From positions 1 through 11,542 of the forward strand of contig CAMBZY010000047.1 of assembly GCA_945872325.1 (NCBI GenBank): a stretch of DNA of 11,542 nucleotides, written 5' to 3'. The notes below the pieces were generated by a model that worked only from the letters and a program-made list of their open reading frames with translations, did no database searches and had not been told where the DNA came from. The DNA comes from Candidatus Kuenenia stuttgartensis. Its GTDB lineage: Bacteria; Planctomycetota; Planctomycetia; Isosphaerales; Isosphaeraceae. Made by a program: the position numbers and the translations under genes. Within the stretch, counting starts at the first letter, position 1. Each line of letters begins with the position of its first letter. Shown one piece after another: positions 1 through 5,985 of this stretch.

Positions 1-23
1 CGTGGTCAAGCACAACTTGGCTG

Positions 24-179
24 TTATCTAGCCGGTCTTGGCGCTAGCCCCGGTTGGATCGGTTTTATCTAGCCGGTCTTGGCGCTAGCCCCGGTTGGAT
101 CGGTTTTATCTAGCCGGTCTTGGCGCTAGCCCCGGTTGGATCGGTTTTATCTAGCCGGTCTTAGCGCTAGCCCCCGGTT
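24..179 (+). repeat. 41-bp tandem repeat array, three identical units plus one altered unit
   Basis: Units start at 24, 65, 106 and 147, a constant 41-bp period. Units 1-3 are identical at every base. Unit 4 begins the same way but has G to A at 162-163 (TTAGCG for TTGGCG) and one extra C in the C-run, then diverges after about 179. Each unit is a 34-base core plus a 7-base linker, ATCGGTT, that is absent from the isolated copy at 253-286. Perfect identity among adjacent units points to recent duplication by replication slippage or recombination. There are no unique spacers, so it is not a CRISPR array. Confidence 0.93.
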
Positions 180-209
180 AATTATCTTTCGCGAACCGGG
201 GGCTAGCGC
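164..209. repeat. perfect 16-bp inverted repeat, strong potential hairpin
   Basis: GCGCTAGCCCCCGGTT at 164-179 is matched exactly by its reverse complement AACCGGGGGCTAGCGC at 194-209, around a 14-base loop. It lies where the direct array gives way to inverted copies. The GC-rich stem would be very stable in RNA or in single-stranded DNA. It lies downstream of the minus-strand cysteine desulfurase stop, so it could stabilise or end that transcript, but no T-tract follows it on either strand, so it is not a canonical intrinsic terminator. Confidence 0.88.
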
Positions 210-385
210 CCGGCGGCTAGATTCAAACCAAGAAACCGGCGGCTATCGCCTCTTATCTAGCCGGTCTTGGCGCTAGCCCCGGTTGGTTTCTAAGTCGCAG
301 AAACCGTGGCTATTGCACTTCATCTAACCAGTCTTGGCCCGGTTGGCTCGCATTTAAAACCGGAAGTTCACTTTCGGCCTGTTCC

Positions 386-1546
386 TTAATTCCTCATAGC
401 CGAATTCAGCCTTAGCAAGCCCGTCACAGACTCGATCACACATCGGGCAGCCGTTCTGATCTCATCTTCTGTGTTGAAACGCCCGAGACTGAACCGTAGG
501 CTGGATCGTGCGGCATCGTCTGTAAGTCCAATTGCCTTCAGTACATGGCTTGGCTCAGGGTCGGCCGCTGAACAGGCTGATCCGCTCGATACGGCGATCT
601 CTTTCATGGTCAGCATCAGGGCCTCTCCACTGACCCCACTGAACGATAAATTCAAAGTATTGGAGATCCGCTCAACGCGATGCCCATTGAGGGTTACAGC
701 TTCGAGTTCAGCCACGATCAAGCTCTCAAGAAGATCTCTAAGCTCAATGAATCGAACGGTTTCCGTTGGAATAAGATCGTTTGCAATTTCCATGGCTGTG
801 GACATTCCTACGATCAAAGGGACGGGTAGAGTCCCACTCCTCAGACCCCTTTGGTGGCCTCCCCCTTCGATCAGTGGTATCAGCCTCACGGGGCGATCGC
901 GGCGACGCACGTAAAGACCACCGATACCCTTGGGGCCATAGAACTTATGGGCTGAGAATGACATCAGATCCACTCCAAGATCATCCACATCCACCGGGAT
1001 CTTTCCAATCGCCTGTGTGGCATCCGTATGAAGCGTAACATTCTGAAGATGACAGACTTCGGCGATTTCAGCGATTGGGCTGATGGTGCCTGTCTCGTTA
1101 TTGGCCAGAATGATTGAGACCAGCGATGTCTGGTCTGTCACGGCCTCTGCGACTTGCTCTGGAGCGATCATCCCTGTCGAGTCTGGCCTGAGCCAGGTCA
1201 CAGACCATCCTTGTTTTACCAGTCGTTTGATCGGGTCGATCCCTGCCTTATGTTCGGCAAGACTGCTGATCAGATGCCGGCCACGCTTTTCCAGATAAGG
1301 CGCAACCCCTTTGATGGCCAGGTTAATGGACTCCGTTGCTCCGGAAGTGATGACCAGTTCGCGAGGCTCGGCGCCGATGCATCGGGCCATGGATTCAACG
1401 GAGTTCTCAACAGCCCCGGCGGCTTCCCATCCCATGCTGTGCGATGTACTTGCAGCATTTCCATAGTACGTATCGAAGAACGGGATCATGGCTGCGACAA
1501 CTCGTGGGTCAACGCGTGTCGTGCTATTGTTGTCGAGATAAATCAT
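386..1546 (-). CDS. cysteine desulfurase, NifS/IscS family
   Basis: A PLP-dependent class V aminotransferase-fold enzyme that takes sulfur from L-cysteine as an enzyme-bound persulfide, giving alanine, to supply Fe-S cluster assembly or tRNA thiolation in the cytoplasm. The 386-residue length is normal for the family. Visible landmarks are the N-terminal YLDNNSTT, His99 in AEHK, the NNETG motif at 149-153, Asp174 and Gln177 in HTDATQA, the PLP lysine Lys201 in SAHKFYGPKG, and the catalytic Cys325 in SSGSACSA at 320-327. The catalytic cysteine sits in the short loop typical of the NifS/IscS group I branch, not the SufS branch. The ATG at 1546 is preceded by a weak GAAG about 8 bases upstream. 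No iscU, iscR, hscA or sufBCD gene is adjacent, so whether it serves general Fe-S assembly or another sulfur acceptor is open. It is divergent from the methyltransferase gene. Confidence 0.95.
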   Translation of the reverse strand: MIYLDNNSTTRVDPRVVAAMIPFFDTYYGNAASTSHSMGWEAAGAVENSVESMARCIGAEPRELVITSGATESINLAIKGVAPYLEKRGRHLISSLAEHKAGIDPIKRLVKQGWSVTWLRPDSTGMIAPEQVAEAVTDQTSLVSIILANNETGTISPIAEIAEVCHLQNVTLHTDATQAIGKIPVDVDDLGVDLMSFSAHKFYGPKGIGGLYVRRRDRPVRLIPLIEGGGHQRGLRSGTLPVPLIVGMSTAMEIANDLIPTETVRFIELRDLLESLIVAELEAVTLNGHRVERISNTLNLSFSGVSGEALMLTMKEIAVSSGSACSAADPEPSHVLKAIGLTDDAARSSLRFSLGRFNTEDEIRTAARCVIESVTGLLRLNSAMRN

Positions 1547-1694
1547 GGATTCAACTTCAAGCCATTGGGGCCATGTCTGGAGTGATCTTCAACAATCATA
1601 ATACCACAGTACGATCGATCGCAAAGGCCTGGTGGGCGAGTTGGCGAAGCCCTGAATCGGGATTCATCAAATCTTTTCAGAAATCGTAGTTGCG

Positions 1695-1724
1695 TTGATT
1701 CAAGAGTTACCGTAAATTCATACT
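1695..1724 (+). promoter_or_regulatory. candidate sigma-70-type promoter for the methyltransferase gene
   Basis: TTGATT at 1695-1700 and CATACT at 1719-1724 are separated by 18 bases, in the 240-bp gap between the divergent cysteine desulfurase and methyltransferase genes. The match to TTGACA/TATAAT is partial, and planctomycete promoters are poorly characterised, so this is a weak call. I could not recognise a clear promoter for the desulfurase on the other strand. Confidence 0.25.
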
Positions 1725-1786
1725 CACTAGTGTGATGGTGGGGAAGGATCCGGAATCTCATACTTGATCTGATGGAGATCGCTGAA

Positions 1787-2494
1787 ATGATTTACACCAA
1801 AGACGAAGCTCAGGTTGAATTTACGAGATGGAGCAAATCTTACGACAGGTCCATTTTACAAACACTTTTGTTTGGGCCTTCCCGTAAAGCCTTGCTGAAT
1901 CAAATTCGTGGCCTGAAGATGGAGTCGCCCAAGGTTTTAGACATTGGATGCGGCACAGGCCAATTCCCTGAAGTCCTATTCCATGAAGTTCCAGGGGCGA
2001 AGGTTTGGGGACTTGATCTGGTTCGAGGCATGCTCGAAGGTGGAAATGGCCGTTGGAATCACTACACAGACAGAATTCAGCCTGTTCAGGGCGATAGCGA
2101 ACGACTCCCGTTTGCAGACGGTTCCTTCGATATCCTGACCTGTGCCAACAGCTTCCATCATTATCCGAACCAAGCTCTGGCGGTTCGCGAAATGTGCCGG
2201 GTGCTCAGGCCCGGTGGAGCATTGATGCTGCTCGATGGCTATCGCGATGGCTTATGGGGACGATTTATTTTTGATGTTTGCGTGGCCGGCGTTGAAGGCA
2301 ACGTGCACCACGCCTCAGCCAAGGAAATCAAGGGGATGATGATGGACGCCGGATTCGGCTCCGTCGATCAGTTCAGGCACCGTGGCCCAGCTCCGTTTTT
2401 GCTGAGCCTGGCGCGGACACCTCAGCGAAAGATGCCCAGGCCACATCTGATGGATCGTTCGGACAGCGTTTCGCGATCGACCATCAGCCAGTAA
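1787..2494 (+). CDS. class I SAM-dependent methyltransferase (UbiE/Methyltransf_11-like)
   Basis: A predicted cytoplasmic methyltransferase that uses S-adenosylmethionine; the substrate is unknown. The Rossmann-fold signature is clear. Motif I VLDIGCGTGQ lies at about residues 50-59, an acidic strand end GLDL follows at about 75, GDSERLPFADGSFD covers about 102-115, and the motif III region RVLRPGGALMLLD covers about 138-150. The 235-residue length fits small stand-alone enzymes such as UbiE-like proteins. I prefer the ATG at 1787 because GGAG at 1774-1777 stands 9 bases before it. An in-frame ATG at 1772 would add five residues but has no ribosome-binding site at a usable distance. The gene ends 10 bases from the convergent FAD dehydrogenase gene, leaving no room for a terminator between them. 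The general fold is secure; a role in quinone, lipid or small-molecule methylation cannot be chosen from sequence alone. Confidence 0.9.
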   Translation: MIYTKDEAQVEFTRWSKSYDRSILQTLLFGPSRKALLNQIRGLKMESPKVLDIGCGTGQFPEVLFHEVPGAKVWGLDLVRGMLEGGNGRWNHYTDRIQPVQGDSERLPFADGSFDILTCANSFHHYPNQALAVREMCRVLRPGGALMLLDGYRDGLWGRFIFDVCVAGVEGNVHHASAKEIKGMMMDAGFGSVDQFRHRGPAPFLLSLARTPQRKMPRPHLMDRSDSVSRSTISQ

Positions 2495-2504
2495 TTCTCA
2501 CGAT

Positions 2505-4091
2505 TTATTGTGGCAATGCACATTGAGCCACAATCGCGCGTGCTGTGCGCAGTCCGTCTGCCGCAGCACTCACGATCCCACCGGCATATCCCGCCCCTTC
2601 GCCACAAGGGTAAAGCCCTGTGATAACAGAAGATTGACGAGATTGGTCGTCTCGTGGGATTTTAACCGGGCTTGACCCACGCGATTCAGGGCCGACCAGC
2701 ACAGCGTCTTTCAGAAACGCCCCTCGCAAGGCCCGGTCCATGATCGGCAGTCCGCGTTCGAGGGCGTTTAAAATGGTAGGTGAGAGAAAGTCAGCCATCG
2801 AGCCTGGCGATACGCCCAATGGCGCGCTGGTGACAATCTTGCCGCGTGATCTTCGGTGTCTGAGGAAGTCTGAAACCCGGTGGGCCGGACTTTGATAACC
2901 TCCACCGGCTGTTCGAAATGCGGCAGCTTCTGCCCTTCGCTGATACATGATCCCAGCCAGAGGGTGATCCGATCCCACGTCGCTGGCCCCGATGGTCATG
3001 ACCAGACCACTATTGGCAAACGGGCTGTCGTGATACGACTCGCTCATCCCATTCGTACAAAAATGCTCGGCTTCACTCACGGAGGCCATGATGTAACCGC
3101 CAGCGCACATGCAAAATGTGAACAAATCGCGTGCCCCGGCGTGAACTGCCAGATTGTAATCCGCAGCTCCAAGTCCAGCGACTTCGCTGGAGTCTCCATA
3201 TCGGGCATTGGTGATGGCGGCCTGAGGCTGCTCAATCCGAACACCCATCTGAAATGGCTTGAATTCGAGAGGAATGCCCCGGTTGAGAAGCATTTCATAC
3301 GTATCACGCGCGCTGTGCCCGATTGCCAAAACCACATGGTTGGTTTCAATGACCCCAGAGCTTGTGGCCACGCCCACGACCTGACCATCCTGAATGAGAA
3401 TATCTTCCAGGCGACAGTCGAACCGGGCCTCGCCTCCAGCGGCTTCCATTTTCTTACGAATGGTGCGAACAATCAAAGGCAGCCTGTTCGAGCCAAGGTG
3501 TGGCCTCTGGTCGTAAACGATCGAAGATTTTCCGTGCGATTCCGCCAGAATTTCGAGCACTCGAGTCACGTCAGGGCCGGTGTTCCGGCATGTCAGTTTG
3601 CCATCGGAGAACGTGCCTGCTCCACCTTCTCCGTAAAGATAGTTGGATTCTGCATCGTGGGGCCCTCCAGAATCGAATGCCCGAACATCGGCCACCCGTT
3701 CCTTAACAGCCTTTCCACGTTCGAGCATGATCGGCTGGTAGCCGCTGATGGCAAGCATATAGGCTGCAAACAAGCCAGCGGGGCCTGAGCCGACCACCAC
3801 AGGCCGATTTTTCAAAGGATTTGAGCCTGGTGCAGGCCACTGGAACGATTGATCGCCCATTGGAGTGACGGCACGTGGCAATTCCTCGGATGTCCAGTCT
3901 GGAAGATCCACCGCGACGGAATAAATGTGATGAATATAGTCGCGACGACGGGCGTCGAGGCTCTTTCGGAGGATTCGCAAGCTGCGGATATCTTCCACCG
4001 AACAGTCCAGTCGGTCGCTGACCAGGTGCGGCAAATCCGCCTCATCCTGGCCTAAATCCATTTTCAATTCATTGACGCGCAGTGTCATCAT
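2505..4091 (-). CDS. FAD-dependent dehydrogenase, COG2509-like, function unknown
   Basis: A flavoprotein oxidoreductase, probably cytoplasmic, of the broad uncharacterised family often labelled NAD(P)/FAD-dependent oxidoreductase. The N-terminal 90 residues form the small leader domain typical of the family, with RILRKSLDARRR at 39-50. The FAD dinucleotide-binding fold follows: VVVGSGPAGLFAAY at 98-111, the acidic residue in MLERG at 122-126, the family motif YGEGGAGTFSDGKL at 153-166, VLAIGHSARD at 254-263, and the C-terminal FAD-contact segment YPCGEGAGYAGGI at 494-506. A FCMCAGG motif at 326-332 holds two closely spaced cysteines; relatives I recall have FCMCPGG. The 528-residue length is normal. 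Two adjacent ATG codons, at 4091 and 4088, are both possible starts and neither has a strong ribosome-binding site. The gene starts 39 bases after the phosphatase stop on the same strand, which suggests co-transcription. The substrate is unknown. Confidence 0.9.
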   Translation of the reverse strand: MMTLRVNELKMDLGQDEADLPHLVSDRLDCSVEDIRSLRILRKSLDARRRDYIHHIYSVAVDLPDWTSEELPRAVTPMGDQSFQWPAPGSNPLKNRPVVVGSGPAGLFAAYMLAISGYQPIMLERGKAVKERVADVRAFDSGGPHDAESNYLYGEGGAGTFSDGKLTCRNTGPDVTRVLEILAESHGKSSIVYDQRPHLGSNRLPLIVRTIRKKMEAAGGEARFDCRLEDILIQDGQVVGVATSSGVIETNHVVLAIGHSARDTYEMLLNRGIPLEFKPFQMGVRIEQPQAAITNARYGDSSEVAGLGAADYNLAVHAGARDLFTFCMCAGGYIMASVSEAEHFCTNGMSESYHDSPFANSGLVMTIGASDVGSDHPLAGIMYQRRAEAAAFRTAGGGYQSPAHRVSDFLRHRRSRGKIVTSAPLGVSPGSMADFLSPTILNALERGLPIMDRALRGAFLKDAVLVGPESRGSSPVKIPRDDQSRQSSVITGLYPCGEGAGYAGGIVSAAADGLRTARAIVAQCALPQ

Positions 4092-4130
4092 CTTCGGGCA
4101 GTCTTCGTTTCGTATTTTATTATGGCCAGA

Positions 4131-5891
4131 TTATGCATCAGCCCCAGGCTGAAATTCGGCCGTCGGTCCGAAGCAGACAAGTGTCACATCGTCTGCCTGA
4201 GGAATTCCATCGGTAAATGCTTTGAATGCTTTCATGATTGCTTGCCCAACCACGGTTGGTCCACCCTCGGTTTCTTTCAAAACCTTGGCCAGGATCCGGA
4301 AATCCGGCGATCCAAAGAACTCGTTCGCCTTGTTCCTGGCTTCGGTCACACCGTCACTATAGAAAATGACGATATCATTAGGCTCCAACTGCACTTCCGT
4401 AGTCTCAAAAAAGTTCTCCAGCTTGAACGACAGATCCCCAAAGTCGGCTCCGATCAGGCGACCGCTCAGGTCTCTGTCGGGAGTCTCCAGCCGACCATCA
4501 GCACGTCTGACGATCAGTGGAGGGTGGCCTGCGTTGACGAGAGTCATTTTAGCGGACTTCAGGTCAAGCATCCCCATCGACATCGAAATATATCGGCAAT
4601 CGAAGCTGTCGGGAGGGTTCAGAACCGGCATCAGAATCGCGTCAAGCTGCTCAAAAGCCTGGCAAGGGTCTGGCTCTTGTCGCAAAACGTTGCGAAGATC
4701 GCTTGAAAGCCGGGCCATGATCAAAGCTGCCGATATTCCGTGTCCGACCACGTCACAGACGCTGATCGCCATCCGGTCCGGGCTGACCATGTTGAAGTCA
4801 TAAAAATCTCCCCCTACGTCTTCGGCTGGCTTGTATTCGGCAAAGAATTCATAGCCGGGAATTTTTGGAACCCCATGAGGTAGAAACTGTTTGGCAATTT
4901 CTGAGGCATGTTTCATCTCCGTCTGCATCTGGGTCTGAAGGATCGCCTTTCGATGCAGTTCTGCCATATGCATGGTGGCACCCACCTGCTGGGCAATCAC
5001 CTTGAGAATCTCCAGCTCAGACCTCTGAAATTTCGATTTCTGATCGGCGTCGATCTGAAGCATGCCCAAAACGCGACCGTCAGGAGCTTCCACTGGAGCA
5101 CACATGATCGACCTGATCCCCATGTCCATCATCGACATGCTGCTCGAAACCTCCGAATCCGTGTCGGTCAGGATCACCGATTTACGCTCCTCCACCACCA
5201 TCCTGTAAATCGTTCGCGAATATCTTGGAACGTTGTCATCGTCCGTATTGCCTACGATGTTCCGGCGTCTCTGCTGGTTGGTCTTCCAAGCCAATACTCG
5301 CAGACGATTGGTGTTGGGAACTGTCGTAAACAGTAGATATCGCTGACCTTTCGGAAAGATTCGCATCATCTGGTTCATCACCAGGGGAGCCATTTCCTCT
5401 TCCTTGAAAATCGATGCCAAAGTTCGGCTGATCTCAAGGATCCCGTTGATCACCTCCTGCAACGGAGAGCTGGTCATGCTCTCGCCAGGCCCAAGAGTCA
5501 CCTCGGGCAACGGATTATCCATCCCAAGTGCCAGATTTGGGCCTATCTCGATCGGACCGTCCTGAAATCTGACACAGTCCACTTTCCCAAGTTCAATCAG
5601 GTCACCACTTTGCAGAGGATATCCGCGCTGAGGCGTGAGCGTAATCCGACGCTCAAGATGATTCACGTTTCGAATGATCAGGGTACCGTTTGTACTGTCC
5701 TGATCGTTGATTAAAAAATGTCGCCCATCGTGATGAATCTTTGCGTGGATTCGACTTATACCGGCAGAGTTTATGTTAAGCCCGCACGTACCATCCCGGC
5801 CAATCAGTAATTCCCATCCAGCGGGGATGGTCTCAATGGGTGGAAGTTCCAGTTGCCTGGAATTTTGGTCAAGAATTTTTAGGTAAGCCAT
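4131..5891 (-). CDS. FHA-GAF-PP2C (SpoIIE/RsbU-type) serine phosphatase
   Basis: A cytoplasmic multidomain signalling phosphatase of 586 residues with no membrane segment. An N-terminal FHA domain (about 25-110) shows GRDG at 31-34, SRIHA at 46-50 and DSTNGT at 65-70, the residues that bind phosphothreonine peptides. A GAF-type sensor domain spans about 150-312. A helical linker of about 315-340 leads to a PPM/SpoIIE phosphatase domain with metal-binding GGDFYD at 360-365, DVVGHG at 380-385, NAGHPP at 453-458, YSDGVTEA at 511-518 and DDVT at 567-570. All key acidic residues are present, so it should be active as a Mn/Mg-dependent phosphatase. It lies 94 bases downstream of a Ser/Thr kinase and 39 bases upstream of the FAD dehydrogenase. 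Relatives often dephosphorylate STAS anti-anti-sigma factors, but no STAS or anti-sigma gene is in the window. The FHA domain suggests it docks on a threonine-phosphorylated partner, perhaps the neighbouring kinase. The ATG at 5891 has only a weak ribosome-binding site. Confidence 0.94.
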   Translation of the reverse strand: MAYLKILDQNSRQLELPPIETIPAGWELLIGRDGTCGLNINSAGISRIHAKIHHDGRHFLINDQDSTNGTLIIRNVNHLERRITLTPQRGYPLQSGDLIELGKVDCVRFQDGPIEIGPNLALGMDNPLPEVTLGPGESMTSSPLQEVINGILEISRTLASIFKEEEMAPLVMNQMMRIFPKGQRYLLFTTVPNTNRLRVLAWKTNQQRRRNIVGNTDDDNVPRYSRTIYRMVVEERKSVILTDTDSEVSSSMSMMDMGIRSIMCAPVEAPDGRVLGMLQIDADQKSKFQRSELEILKVIAQQVGATMHMAELHRKAILQTQMQTEMKHASEIAKQFLPHGVPKIPGYEFFAEYKPAEDVGGDFYDFNMVSPDRMAISVCDVVGHGISAALIMARLSSDLRNVLRQEPDPCQAFEQLDAILMPVLNPPDSFDCRYISMSMGMLDLKSAKMTLVNAGHPPLIVRRADGRLETPDRDLSGRLIGADFGDLSFKLENFFETTEVQLEPNDIVIFYSDGVTEARNKANEFFGSPDFRILAKVLKETEGGPTVVGQAIMKAFKAFTDGIPQADDVTLVCFGPTAEFQPGADA

Positions 5892-5985
5892 GATTATGAG
5901 AGCTCTGTGACGTGTTGCGCACGTGATTCGACAACCTTGTCCTTCCTGGACGATTCCTTAATATAGCAAATTTTTCAGTGGAACG

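Larger units (their letters stand above)
24..346. repeat. CTAG-rich intergenic repeat block with direct and inverted copies
   Basis: This block fills most of the 385-bp gene-free left end. The core motif contains TCTAGCCGG, then TTGGCGCTAGCC, then CCGGTTGG. Six copies run in the plus direction, at about 24-64, 65-105, 106-146, 147-179, 253-286 and 322-346. Three shorter inverted copies lie at about 194-222, 234-250 and 302-316. The tetranucleotide CTAG, usually scarce in bacterial DNA, occurs twelve times between 24 and 286. Copies decay toward the cysteine desulfurase gene: the last direct copy has lost the GCGCTAGCC segment. I see no start codon with a ribosome-binding site and no gene in 1-385. 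The pattern resembles REP-like palindromic intergenic repeats; the family name is not known to me. Confidence 0.9.

Noticed and set aside
24..346. Possible CRISPR array
   Set aside because: The tandem units are contiguous, with no unique spacers, the linker is the same in each unit, and no cas gene is present.
1543..1761. 72-codon minus-strand open frame overlapping the desulfurase start by ATGA
   Set aside because: The overlap looks like translational coupling, but there is no ribosome-binding site, the peptide has no recognisable feature, and it fills the divergent promoter gap.
2880..3788. 302-codon plus-strand open frame
   Set aside because: It lies wholly antisense to the well-supported FAD dehydrogenase, and its translation resembles no family.
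4092..4130. Internal promoter or terminator between the phosphatase and FAD dehydrogenase genes
   Set aside because: The 39-base gap has an AT-rich TAAAAT on the minus strand but no convincing -35 box and no hairpin.
4122..4706. 194-codon plus-strand open frame
   Set aside because: It is antisense to the phosphatase catalytic domain, whose motifs are intact; this is a shadow frame.
5899..5924. Short palindromes AGAGCTCT and ACGTG-N5-CACGT between kinase and phosphatase genes
   Set aside because: The arms are only 4-5 bp and the stretch shows no link to a promoter; chance occurrence is likely.
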